Below are positions 7,237 to 16,732 of a stretch of 22,500 nucleotides of DNA, piece after piece; the stretch's first letter is position 1, and each line of letters begins with the position of its first letter. The notes below the pieces were generated by a model. It did no database searches, was not told the DNA's origin, and saw only the letters and a list, made by a program, of their open reading frames with translations. The position numbers and the translations under genes are program-made. The DNA comes from Chara braunii (Eukaryota; Streptophyta; Charophyceae; Charales; Characeae). Location: NCBI GenBank assembly GCA_003427395.1, contig BFEA01000493.1, forward strand, positions 402,376 to 424,875. The letters are read 5' to 3'.

Positions 7237-7559
7237 ATAGATCTTGTGAGACAAGATTTGCTGTTTGTTGTTTCCTGGGGCGGTGGTCGTTTCTCTTCTC
7301 AGCCCGGGGCTCCATTGACCCTTGAAGCTGCTAGTGTGACCCATCCCATTTTGGAGCAGCCTTTATCTGTTGGCCCAGCCCTTATTCGGCAGCTCCCCTG
7401 ATGTCTATCCCTTTAAACCCTATACCCTCTCACAACCCCCGCACACCACCCTCGTGATCCGTGGAGCCTAAAGATCTGCCATGAGTCAGGACGTGATGCA
7501 ATGCGATGCAGTGCAATAAAAAGCAATTCATCAAGCAAATTCCCAAGCCCCTGAGTCTC

Positions 7560-7722
7560 TTTCTTTCTTCTTCTTCTTCTTTTTTTAAACAGAACGACCC
7601 AAGATGATGCTAGGGGTGCGGATAGGAGCAGACACCAGTAGCAGTCTCGAGAGGGCTCCATCTATTGGTGGGGAGCAACACCTGCTGGACAGCGGGTCCA
7701 GTGTCCCTGATCATTGTAATCA
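7560..7722 (-). mobile_element. Structured SINE, copy d (minus, long form)
   Basis: A TTC/T-rich tail (7560-7587) is followed by the long domain (GATGCTAGGGGTGCGGATAG), the core GGCTCCATCTATTGGTGGGG and the head GGGTCCAGTGTCCCTGATCA. The lower stem is weakened by mismatches (GTAGCA against TGCTAG). The sequence continues collinearly with the region after copy i. Confidence 0.88.
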
Positions 7723-8460
7723 ATTGTTTGAACAGTCGTAAATGTGCAGGCACTCGGTGATGGGCAGCATTGATTGCCTTCGAGCGAGCGAGGGGATTGA
7801 CTGCCCATCAAACCCTAGGACCATTACCCTTGCCCTATTCAACTTTTTTTTTTTTTTTTTTTTTTTTTTNTTGTTGTTGGAAAAAACAGCCACTATCCGG
7901 TATAGTAAGAAGGGGAAAGATCCGGACAAGGTTTGGCTTCTACTTCTGCAGTTCTCTACCCAGTGTTGCCAGCGCATGTGTCTCCCCTATAGCACTAATT
8001 AACAAAAACCCACTCAATAGGGGAGAACACGGGTTCAAAAAAAAAATTGAAATCACAAACGGATGAAAGAGCAGCCTCAGATAAGAAGTCCTACTCTTCC
8101 GCCCTCTCCTCGTCGCCGGGACCAAGCGACGCACCCTAGAAACAACCAGCAAACCCTAGTAACATATGCAACAGCACCTCTCCCCGGCCCGCCACATGGC
8201 GAATACTTGTGTTCATAGTACTTGGTGTGCCCATCAATATTCGTAAAGGGCAATCAATTCCACTCAGGCGATATCAATCACATCCAAACGTTGATCCCTC
8301 TCGACAAAAAACAGTGGGAGGTCCTATCCCTACCCCACCCGTTCGCGCCACCACCGTGCACCTTCACACCTCCCCTTCAATACCACCTCCCACCTATCCT
8401 ACACATTCAATCAAGGTTGTCAATGCAAAGCTATAGTAAAGGTGCATGGGGTCCTATCGT
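7723..8460 (-). repeat. Long dispersed repeat downstream of SINE d
   Basis: The sequence is collinear with 21723-22320. Shared blocks are ATGGGCAGCAT, then GAGGGGATTGACTGCCCAT, CAAACCCTAGGA, GATCCGGACAAGGTTTGG, the block around AAACCCACTCAATAGGGGAG, and GCACCTC...GCCACATGG near 8175-8200. TGATGGGCAG and CTGCCCATCA form a 10-bp inverted pair at about 7757-7810. A poly(T) run with one N (7843-7870) interrupts this copy only. No gene is evident. The orientation is given to match the SINE and is otherwise unknown. Confidence 0.65.
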
Positions 8461-8958
8461 CTAGCCGCTGGTACTCTTCATCGGCGGCCAGAACGGAGAA
8501 AAGAAGGGGGAAAGAGGAGAAAGGAGCCGTCGGCCATCCCCCGACGCACTCACCGCATTATTACCATTATTGTCGTTGTTGTTGTTGTGGATGTCGATTT
8601 CGCCAGTCACCCAATCGATGAATCTCTCGTTACTGTTATCGGTGTGATTGTTGTTATTGTTGTTGTTGCCGCCATTAGTGTTGTTGTTGTTGTTGAAACT
8701 GATGGAACCGCCGATCTGGCCAGTGTCAGAATCACCATCACTAGAACTGGTGTCCTCTGCATTGTCGTTGTTGTTGTTGTGGATGTCGATTTCGCCAGTC
8801 ACCCAATCGATGAATCTCTCGTTACTGTTATCGGTGTGATTGTTGTTATTGTTGTTGTTGCCGCCATTAGTGTTGTTGTTGTTGTTGAAACTGATGGAAC
8901 CGCCGATCTGGCCAGTGTCAGAATCACCATCACTAGAACTGGTGTCCTCTGCATTGTC

Positions 8959-8993
<35 letters not shown>

Positions 8994-9552
8994 CATTGTT
9001 GTTCTTGTTGTTGTTGTCGTTGCCGCTTTCGCCAGCACACGATCGTGAGATCACATCGTCGATATCGTTGCCGGTGTTGTTGTTGGTGTTGTTATAGCTG
9101 TTGATGCCACCAATCTCGCCGGTGCAAGAATTGGCATCAAAGGGAACGGCCACTGCTGCATCGATATTGCTGTTGTTGTTGTTGATGTTGTTGATGTTGT
9201 TGTTTCTGTTTTCGCCGATGCATGGACATCCTACCACTTGCATAGGTGTTGAAGGTGATGATGGCGAATCGTCCTCGTCCTCCACATTGAACTGAGCATA
9301 CCAGCGCTCCGTTGACACAGCACACGGCGCTTGCCCCTCCTCAAGGACTGCGTAGCAGTGTCGCATCAAAATCGCCGCCTGTCGCTGGTCAATGGACCTT
9401 GCCAAATAAGAAGCTGGCCCCTCCTCCAGCTTCGTGATGAGGTGCAAAAGGCTCTGCAACATGCTCTGGTATGTGAGATATGGCAGTGCGTTCCCCCCAT
9501 CAGCCACCATCCCCATGTCATCCACTTTCTGTCGGGGAAGGTTGTGACTCGT
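8461..9552 (-). CDS. Terminal exon of an Asn-rich protein, hypothetical
   Basis: A minus-strand frame of about 1.09 kb ends at TAG (8461-8463). Its first 110 residues have ordinary composition (for example SYLARSIDQRQAAILMRHCY, then an acidic EDEDDSPSSPSTP). The remainder is Asn-rich with Asp, Gly, Ser and Thr, and contains two identical 64-residue units (192 bp each, 8572-8955). A TGA in frame at 9568-9570 lies upstream, directly before a pyrimidine-rich CTCTCGCTTCTTCAG. This looks like a 3' splice site, so the exon probably begins at about 9552. No ATG near the 5' edge is needed if it is an internal or last exon. An upstream minus-strand frame at 9596-9802, ending with Asn/Asp/Val-rich residues, could be another exon, but the join is not resolved. 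No domain is recognised. Confidence 0.55.
8572..8955. repeat. 192-bp tandem duplication, identical, in frame
   Basis: Units 8572-8763 and 8764-8955 appear identical base for base, and a third unit begins at 8956 but diverges after about 15 bases. The period is 64 codons, so the coding frame is kept. The repeat includes both GTT-rich parts (poly-Asn on minus) and complex sequence such as GATGTCGATTTCGCCAGTCA. Confidence 0.97.
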
Positions 9553-11066
9553 CTGAAGAAGCGAGAGTCACTGGGCGGCGCCCTGAAGTAAAGCATTAGT
9601 CGAGTCCATTGGCATCATTGACCGCATTGACCACATTAACCGTGTCATTGTTGTGGCAAAACCTCCTGTCCACGTCGAGGCTACTCTTGTGGCTATTCTC
9701 CTGTATTGCTTCCGAATGATGCGCTGACTTTTCTGCATCGCACGTTTGCCATGTGGCACTTTGCCACTCCAGCTTTTGCAAGCTGGGGACGACGATGCTC
9801 AAGCCACAGAGTGACGGGCAGCCAATGCGGCTCCCTTCCCCAGGCTTGCGCGTATCCTAGCGGACGGGCCCAATGAAGTCTGTACCTTGAAGAGCCTGGC
9901 TGCTAACTGCGTTTACGCAGCGCTGCCTTGGATGTCGGAGCTTTGTGCGTGGCAGGGCAGTCCCTATTGTGATTTCTAGCTTCCTCCCTTTCCCGTGCGT
10001 TGTGTGTCCTTCCCTGCTCCCTTCCCCGTCGGTCTTTTTGCTTCTCCTCTCTACAGTTTGTCTCAGTGTCGTCTTTTTGCCACCGATCCCGATTCGCTGC
10101 CTTCTCTGCTCTTCCTTGAGCAAGAGGGCGGGGTCAGGAGGGGGAGGGGGGAGACCCGGGAGAGGGAAGAGGGAAGATGGGGTCCACGAGGGCTGGAGGA
10201 CAAAGGAGTGGGGGGAGGCTGAGTAAGGGATGTAGAATTGTGAGAGGGGTTTAAATCACGAAGTCTCTTCGTTCGCTCTCCAGTTCTCCCACTGTATGTC
10301 TGAATCCTAGATTTCTGCTACCCTATCCTTTATTTGGAATTGCCGTATCAGACCTGCAGAGCCTATAGGCTCAGACAATTCCAGGTGTCCACTGTCACCC
10401 TATCCGTTGTCACTGTTTCTGTCCCCTACCCCCTAAGCCCTTCTGGAGCTCTCTCTAAACCCTGACTGTCGCTCACCTTCTTAAGCACTCCGGCTCGGTC
10501 CATTCCAGGTTTTCATCACCCCTGCATTTGTTATTGTTGCAAGTGAACTGTGTGCCTCATATCCCTCTGAGACTCTGCCCAAATCATGCTTGTCTCCGTA
10601 GGGGCTACCCGTGGTGCAGCGTCTCTCCGAATTACCGCCATCTTGGCAGTAACTTGATGAAAATTACATGAATAATAAATAAAACACACAAAAACACATT
10701 GTGATTGTTGTGCGCTTGTATTAGCAAGAAACCACAAAAAAGTAAGGCCGCTCGCCCTAGCCAGCGACCGCCGAGCTGTGTGGGATCCTCAGAGACCTTA
10801 CGCAACGCATCTCACTTGCAAGGGTCGAGGTTAGACGGTCGTAACAAGTGCTCTTCGAACCGTGTGGGAGGTGTTCCTCATTGTTGTCACTGGTGGCAAT
10901 CCCAGGGGCAGCATTCGGCTCTAGGGGCTTGCAGTGCCACTCCTGTCGGGTAGGGGAGGGGGTGAGGAGGGGAGAGGATTAGCCGAGGAGGATAATAAAA
11001 GACGGGGGGGTAGCTGCATAGGGGACTGAGAAGTGGGATAGTGGTTTGTTGGCCCAGGCATTTTCG
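9553..11066. other. Intergenic or upstream gene sequence, no confirmed gene
   Basis: 9571-9802 may contain an upstream exon of the Asn-rich gene (a CTAAT-like branch point and CTTCAG at about 9583-9602, minus strand). 10130-10225 is G/A-rich. Short perfect palindromes are CTGCGTTTACGCAG (near 9907) and GAGCCTATAGGCTC (near 10358). Frames across 10020-10230 and 10700-10950 lack recognisable content. Confidence 0.4.
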
Positions 11067-11176
11067 TTTTTTTTTTTTTTTTGAAAAAACACGTGCTCCA
11101 CTGCTCCATCTATTGGTGGGGAGCAGCACCTGCTGGAAACCGGGTCCAGCGTCCCATAGACACAACCATATCCTCT
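11067..11176 (-). mobile_element. Structured SINE, copy e (minus, short form)
   Basis: Poly(T) (11067-11082) and a 24-bp spacer precede CTGCTCCATCTATTGGTGGG and GGAAACCGGGTCCAGCGTCC, then CATAGACACAACCATAT. The CATAGA(T/C)ACAACCATAT head is shared with copy h. It lacks the long 3' domain. Confidence 0.88.
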
Positions 11177-11186
11177 CAAATTGGCA

Positions 11187-11217
11187 CGAGCTGGGAACCG
11201 GGCCCAGCGTCCCATGA
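11187..11217 (-). mobile_element. Degenerate partial SINE head
   Basis: CGAGCTGGGAACCGGGCCCAG followed by CGTCCCATGAG repeats the head of the SINE directly after copy e, with the hairpin core missing. It may be a duplication or a separate relic. Confidence 0.55.
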
Positions 11218-11578
11218 GTGCGTTAAAAAAAAAACATCAGAAATTTCATAACAGTGAAACTAATGATGTTTTGAGAAAGTCCAATTGAAGGAATTTAGAG
11301 CTACTTCAGAGCTTTTTTGTAAGGAACTTCAGAGATAATAAAAAACCAGAAGAAGACTCGGGAATCCACCAACAGTCCTCCTCACCCCACTCCGGCAAGA
11401 CTTACTGCAGCAAAGCCACCATCTCTACTGCTGCTATGCCCTATTTCTGTCCTACCAGCTAGCCCCTTCACTAGCAGGACGTGTGATACCTTTCTCTCTC
11501 GATCCCTTTCCTTCCCGTTACTCAGAAAAAGGTACGGGAATAGACTGCAAAAGTCCTAAAAAAGCCCCCAATCCCGCA
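11218..11578. other. Intergenic sequence, no gene recognised
   Basis: The stretch is A/T-rich to about 11350 and then C-rich. Nothing was recognised. Confidence 0.4.
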
Positions 11579-12344
11579 CAATCCCTAACAAAACCTTCCG
11601 AGGATCTCCAACACTGTCGTATTCCCTGCCGAGCTTCCAGGCCTCACACCCCCCATCCTGCTGGGTTACAGGGCAACACAACTCACCCCAGCTCCGGCCA
11701 GCGTCGTCTCAGCAGCAACCCTTGGTTGTCCCGTGGGATGCCCCCCCAAAGCACCCCCAGATCTCTCTACCAGGCCTCATGCCCCTGCGTCAACAGGTTA
11801 CAGGGCAACACCCCGGCACCAGCTAGCGTCGTTCTGGCGTCGAACAGCCATAAGTCACCGAGTATTACAGCCTTGAGACTACCTAGAAGAGATTGCCAGG
11901 AAACCCCAGGATCCAGAAGACGTTTTAAACTGGATTTAACTAAGTAAAAACTTGTAATTGACAACATAGAAAAAGACCTGGCGGGTCCTACAAATGCTCA
12001 GAAACCCTTGGAATCCCTAACACCCCTTCCGAGGCCTTTCTTTCAACACTGTCCTACTCCCTGCCGAGCTCTTCCAGGTCTCACACCCCACATCCTGCTA
12101 GGTTACAGGGTGACACAACTCACCCCAGCTCCGACCAGCGTCGTCCCAGCAGCAACCCTTAGCTGTTCCGTAGGATGCCCACCCCTAAGCATCCCCAGAT
12201 CTCTCAACCAGGCCTCATGCTCCTGCATCAACAGTCAAAGGGTAACACCCCAGCTCCGGCCAGCGTCGTGCTGGCATCGAGCAGCCACAGGTCCCTGAGT
12301 ATAACAGCATCAAAAACTACCTAAGAAGAGTTGCCAGGGATCCC
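11579..12344. repeat. About 432-bp diverged tandem repeat with internal sub-repeat
   Basis: Copies at 11579-11920 and 12011-12344 share the order AATCCCTAAC, CCTTCCGAGG, TCCCTGCCGAGC, GGTTACAGGG, CACCCCAGCTCCG(G/A)CCAGCG, CCCAGATCTCTC, CAGGCCTCATGC and GAGATTGCCAGG/GAGTTGCCAGGG. Within each copy, the block GGTTACAGGGCAACAC...CAGCGTCGT occurs twice about 135 bp apart, so the repeat is nested. Open frames across it are unsupported. It directly adjoins the 3' side of the LINE remnant. Confidence 0.88.
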
Positions 12345-14037
12345 GAGAGCCCTCCAGTGCTTCCATTCGATTTGTGAGTTCCAGGTATCTGGAATCACTT
12401 TCCTGGGACCCAGATACTCATTCTGTCTTTTGGATTGCGGGGTTAGGGCGGGGTTTTCGTCTATTGTCCGCATCATCTGTCTGAGGTGGTCCCATGCTGC
12501 TTTTGTCATGGACGTCAAGTAGGCCGTGATGTGCTCTTTGGCGTGCGGGAATCCGAATGTGTACCGATTTCACTCGAATGAGCAGGTGCTCGCCAGGCGA
12601 TCATCGGCAACTCTAGTCTTGTGATTTGAAAGTGGTTCCTTTCATAGGGGGACCAATTGGGTGGGATGTCTGTCTGGTTTCCTAACAACAGAAGTCCGGG
12701 TTGCCACAGGAGGTGGGAGCCTGTCAGGGCAGTCCATGCGGCATCCCACCGACAACAGAAGTCCGGGTTGCCACGGGAGGTGGGACCCTATCAGGGCAGT
12801 TCATGCGGCATCCCACCACCTCCATATCTGGGAGGCGATCAGGCAGCCAAGCAGACACTGTTCCAGGGTCGGTCGGAGGGGGTGGGAGGTCCTGCAGCAG
12901 TAGCGGCATATGGGGGAGACGCGGCCTTGTTGTTCGAGGTTTGTTTTTGTGACCAGCCAGTCGGGGGTGGGCAGACAGCGGTATAGGATCTGCCAGTAGA
13001 GCGCCCTGTGTGCCGCTGACATTATATGGGTATATTGCGACCAGCTAAAGTTTTGCAGATCCTCTAGCGGAAGGATCAAATCTTTCTCCCATCGTCGTTT
13101 AATTAGACCGTCCGTTGGGCAGGTTCTGCGCACTGTACGGTAGCCCTGTTTTCCTGTGTACTGCCAAAGTTTAAGCGGTTTGGCAGGGGGTGACTGCGTC
13201 CACTCCCATTCTAGCCGGTCAAATGGAGGGTGGCCAGGGGGGAGGCCAGTTGGAAGGCGGGGGGGTCTTCCATCCCTCTCTTCTAGTGCTGTCACTCTGA
13301 CCATCCCGGTCCAGGTCGAGTCCTGGTCTGCTTCTTCGTTTCTCAGCAGGGGGGAGCATCTTGCCCCAGGATAGGATATGTTATGAGCTTCCAGGTGAAC
13401 CTGCGGTTCAGACTTGGTAATTTCCCCGACTGACCATTGTTGGCGAGTGTAGTTGCGTCCATTCGACCACCCAATCCCCTTGTTCGATGGTGGGACCACC
13501 CAAGCAGGGGCCATCGCCTCCTGCGGCTGACGCAACTTTTCAGCCCTGTCTCTGACATGTTTGAGCTTGTCTCTGATTTGGACCTCCGATTTCCAGTTCT
13601 TACGTTTAAAGTCGCATATATCGCCCAGTAGGTATACCCCCTTGGCCACCAAACTACACCAATGTGATCTGTCGTCGAGGCGGAAAGGTTTCCCCTCGTC
13701 ATCACAAATGTGGGGGTGGCCGAAAAGCAGTTGTTTGATTATCTCATTCCAGCGTATAGGCAGGGGGAGTCTATCTGGGCCCATCTCCCGCCACAGCTTG
13801 ACCATATTTGGCCGAAGGGGGTCATTTGCAATGTCCTTCTTGGTCCGGGATCATGGCGTATGTGGATCCTGTGATCTGGGCACTCCGGGGACCTTCCGGG
13901 AGGGGTTGGTTAGCCATTGTTGCGCATGCACGGGTCTGTCCTCGGACGAGGGGAGGGGCAGATTTGATAGTTGTTGTTCAGCATACGGGGCCCACAGGAT
14001 GTCATCGCCCATGAGTTGGCATATTACGGGTCTGTCC
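12321..14037 (-). pseudogene. LINE ORF2 C-terminal remnant with zf-RVT domain
   Basis: The longest frame (13805 down to 12801, 334 codons) reads LPIRWNEIIKQLLFGH and WCSLVAKGVYLLGDICDF and ends with a CX2C-X4-H-X8-C motif at residues 300, 303, 308 and 317. IASQIWRWWDAA follows. This is the zf-RVT arrangement found after the reverse transcriptase in plant-type LINEs. Upstream, a second frame (14037-13851; ILWAPYAEQQLSNL) is joined by a frameshift. Downstream, a 67-bp duplication and shifts break the frame, but LINE-like sequence resumes (GFPHAKEHITAYLTSMTK near 12560-12507) to about 12321. The catalytic reverse transcriptase and endonuclease domains are absent. It is 5'-truncated and non-functional. 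Confidence 0.82.
12686..12819. repeat. 67-bp tandem duplication within LINE remnant
   Basis: Units 12686-12752 and 12753-12819 share CAACAGAAGTCCGGGTTGCC and CAGTCCATGCGGCATCCCAC or its near match, with a few substitutions. 67 is not a multiple of three, so the duplication shifts the LINE frame just after the zf-RVT domain. Confidence 0.95.
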
Positions 14038-14131
14038 TCTTTTTACTACGGTTCTGTTTCTTTTTTTTCTTTTTTTTTTCGCTTTTCTTTTCTTTTCTTA
14101 AAGTCCAGGTTGTTGTAGAGGCTGGCTACTA
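14038..14131 (-). mobile_element. Possible truncated retroposon in LINE remnant
   Basis: A T-rich tract (14057-14101) and about 30 bp of body are flanked by TTGGCATATTACGGGTCTGTC (split: TTGGCATATT, ACGGGTCTGTC; 14017-14037) and TAGGCATATGACAGGCCTGCC (split: TAGGCATATG, ACAGGCCTGCC; 14132-14152). These match at 16 of 21 positions and could be an old target duplication. The match may also be chance. Confidence 0.35.
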
Positions 14132-14237
14132 GGCATATGACAGGCCTGCCAGCACCTGACCATTTGATCATCCCGATGCATTGCCTAACCGGTCCCCTAT
14201 GAGACACCCTCCCATCTTTACTACTCGTCATCACGAT

Positions 14238-14276
<39 letters not shown>

Positions 14277-14663
14277 CNCCCCCCCGCCGGTGGTAGTGGT
14301 GCTGGTAAGAGAAGTCGCCACTACTACCCGGGCATCCCTGGCGCATCCCTACTCCCAAGATCCTACCTGAGTATACCCACTGCAGGATCATCACCCAGTC
14401 TAGTGACCTTTTGACTGGACAGCGGTTGTATGCATCAGGGCTAAGCTGGTTCTCACCTCCCGCCCCGGCCCTGATTGAAGCACTATCGAACGAGCCATGT
14501 CGTACCGGGCACTTTGAGCACTAGGGGTAAGCATGCCACTACAAGTCCCATAGGCGAACCCTAGTTTTTTCCTGTTTTCTTAGAGAGATGCTAGCCTTTA
14601 TCATCATCAGATCCCTCTGGTTATTCTTTTTGGATTCTTGCGGAGGTTATTCGAACCTAGAGC
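14132..14663. other. Intergenic sequence with poly(T), no gene
   Basis: A poly(T) run (14241-14272) is followed by AACAC, an N and a C-run. GGTGGTAGTGG and CCACTACTACC form an imperfect hairpin at about 14289-14330. No gene was recognised. Confidence 0.4.
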
Positions 14664-14863
14664 ATCTCCAGTTTCCGTCCTCAGTAGGCTTACAGCCACC
14701 ATCTGCTCCCCATACCTATATCATCAACTGGATGTCTAGGCATTTTATTAGCATCTTTCAGAGTACAGCCACCATCCGCTCCCCATACCTATATCATCAA
14801 CTGGATATCTAGGCATTTTATTAGCATCTTTCAGAGTAACTCCAGTTTCCGACCTCAGCAGGT
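14664..14863. repeat. 73-bp tandem repeat bracketed by 23-bp direct repeats
   Basis: Units 14692-14764 and 14765-14837 differ at two positions. The outer repeats CTCCAGTTTCCGTCCTCAGT (14667-) and CTCCAGTTTCCGACCTCAGC (14840-) flank the pair, so the duplicated block was probably larger and lost one internal part. Confidence 0.93.
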
Positions 14864-15162
14864 TCACGGTGACCATTCCTGGGGGTCCAAAAAAAAACTA
14901 GCTGTCTCTATGTCCTCTTGAAAATTTAAAATCTTGTATGCATACTATGCAACCACGCATGCCTTTTTTTTCTTCTTCTTTTCTTTTCTGTTCTTTTTTC
15001 AAGTTTACACCTGTGCTGGTCCCTGGGTGGCCCGGCTGGGGGAAGGTATTTCGGGGGACCCTCCCGGGCGGGAAGGGTCTGGGCAGGGTCCTGGACGGTC
15101 TCAGCGCATAATATTAAAAAAAATAGAAGAAAAGAAATTCAAAAAAATCCGAAAAATGAAAA
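14864..15162. other. Intergenic, T-rich then GC-rich, no gene
   Basis: A pyrimidine tract (14962-15000) is followed by a GC-rich block (GGTCCCTGGGTGGCCCGGCT at 15019). It resembles, but cannot be proved to be, a minus-strand GC-rich retroposon. A-rich sequence follows at 15113-15162. Confidence 0.35.
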
Positions 15163-16034
15163 GGGAAAACTGCTCCCGAGTCACCTTTTTAGTTTGAACT
15201 TCGAAATAGGCATGATAGTCCTCTGGATACCCCTGATCGGTATTTGCTGGGTCTATGACCAACACGGGTGTGAGTGTGAGCGCGAGTGGGTTGTGTGTGG
15301 TGTGTGGAAGAGTGTTGGCCATAGCCTCTGCTGCTACTTGATGAGGGGTGGGGGACGATGAGAAAGGGAGGCGCAGCTACTGACAAAATGCTCGGTCTTT
15401 GTGTTAGCCGGACCCCCACCGGCGGCCCCACCCCATTCCTGACTACCACTGTTGGGGCGGGGGGCAACATGAATTACCTCGCTTGCGAGGCCCTATGCTT
15501 GCAGGGGTCCCCTCTATATAGTCTTAGGAGTAGTGGTAGGAAGGTAGTGAAAGGTGAAAAAAGAACTTGAGAGAAGAACATAGTGGTGGTGATGTCATTG
15601 TTCGAGTTTCAGAATGTACAAGTTTAGCGGGGGGGTTGAAACTTTAAACTGTGACCATTTTTTTGACGTGGCGTGAATGGAGATTAAGCGGCCACTTTTT
15701 TCGCCCTGTTTTTTTGGAGAACTGCTAAAGTTGCCTAATATTCCAAATGCTAGGTGTGACCCACGTGGCACGAGCCGTTGCCCCTTTGTGTAAAATTGCA
15801 AATACAAACAACGTTTGGCTGAGGACCCCTTTGTGTAATAAGCAACTTTAGCAGTTCTTGAAACGGGCCAAAAAAAGCCGCCGCTGCATTCGCGCCACTT
15901 CAAAAAACGGCCGCAGTTTCAACCACCCGCTAAACAAACTTGCGCATTTTGGAACTCAAACAATGATATCAGCACCACTTTGTCTTTTCTTGCCTATTTC
16001 AAACTAAAAAGGTGACTCAGGAGGAGTTTCCCCC
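15163..16034. mobile_element. Foldback element with two nested inverted arms
   Basis: The outer arms 15163-15213 and 15990-16034 share (G)GGGAAAACT, then GAGTCACCTTTTTAGTTTGA and AAATAGGCA. The inner arms 15581-15735 and 15842-15982 share GTTYGAGTTYCA, GTTTAGCGGG, GGTTGAAACT, GTGGCGYGAATG and AAGAACTGCTAAAGTTGC or GAGAACTGCTAAAGTTGC. On the right, outer and inner arms are about 8 bp apart. On the left they are separated by 367 bp (15214-15580), which looks like an insertion. The centre matches 6389-6425. No transposase frame and no target duplication were found. Confidence 0.82.
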
Positions 16035-16361
16035 TTTTTTTTTTCTTTTTTTTTTTGGGGGGGGGGGGCACGNGGGGGAGTGGAAGGTAACTTCAGTGCA
16101 GTCACAAAGAGGAGTTTTCGGATCCTTGCCTCTTTTTTGACCCGTCTGGATTTGGCGGTACCCTCCCAAGGTTACCTCAAATCACCGCAAAGTCCCAACC
16201 CCGCGGCCGCTCAGGCCTCTGACAATAGGGCTATTGAGAATAGTTTGTGAAAATGTGAACTGGGTGTGACTGCCCCTCAAGGGCCTCAACATTATTTTTT
16301 GAGGATTTTGGGGATTATGCGGATTCGGTAGTGCAATGTGAGCATGCCCTGAGACTTTTCC
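16035..16361. other. Homopolymer-rich intergenic sequence
   Basis: T and G runs with an N (16035-16080) are followed by GGTAACTTCAGTGCAGTCAC at 16086. This matches the edge of the MITE at 17956 (GGTAACTTCGGCGCAGTCAC at 17948). The rest shows no gene. Confidence 0.45.
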
Positions 16362-16386
16362 GCTGTAGGTGCAGTTTTCATGAAGG

Positions 16387-16550
16387 TTTTTTTTTTTTTT
16401 TTTATACAAAAAGCAACGCAAGCTAATGCTAGGGGTGCTGATAAAAGCAAACACCACTAGCACCGTCGGGGAGGCTCCATCTATTGGTGGGGAGCAACAC
16501 CTGCTGGAAAGCGGGTCCAGCGTCCCTGAACATTGTGATCATTTGTTTTT
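16387..16550 (-). mobile_element. Structured SINE, copy f (minus, long form)
   Basis: Poly(T) (16387-16403) is followed by the long domain with TGCTAG...CTAGCA, the core GGCTCCATCTATTGGTGGGG and the head CGGGTCCAGCGTCCCTGAAC. Nearly identical 24-bp direct repeats (GCTGTAGGTGCAGTTTTCAT+GAAG, 16362-16385; the same with C for one T, 16709-16732) bracket the copy together with the 44-bp repeat array. Confidence 0.9.
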
Positions 16551-16557
16551 CTTTACT

Positions 16558-16708
16558 ATGGTGGGCATGCTCAAATGCTCAACGACGGCTGGCATTGAGC
16601 ATGCCCACCATACATTCTCTGCTCAACGACGGCTGGCATTGAGCATGCCCACCATACATTCTCTGCTCAACGACGGCTGGCATTGAGCATGCCCACCATA
16701 CATTCTCT
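16558..16708. repeat. 44-bp tandem array (three units) with palindrome
   Basis: Three identical units start GCTCAACGACGGCTGGCATT at 16577, 16621 and 16665. Each contains GCTCAA...TTGAGC. Upstream, ATGGTGGGCATGCTCAA (16558-16574) is a perfect 17-base inverted partner of TTGAGCATGCCCACCAT (16595-16611), giving a strong hairpin with a 20-base loop. Confidence 0.97.
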
Positions 16709-16732
16709 GCTGTAGGTGCAGTTTCCATGAAG

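Noticed and set aside
11483-11947. 154-codon open frame as a gene
   Set aside because: It lies wholly in a tandem repeat, has no recognisable domain, and is not conserved in frame in the second repeat unit.
12801-13805. Functional reverse transcriptase gene
   Set aside because: Only the region after the catalytic domain is present. Frameshifts occur on both sides and no YXDD-type motif is visible.
16558-16708. CRISPR-like array
   Set aside because: The three 44-bp units are directly abutting without spacers, so it is an ordinary tandem repeat.
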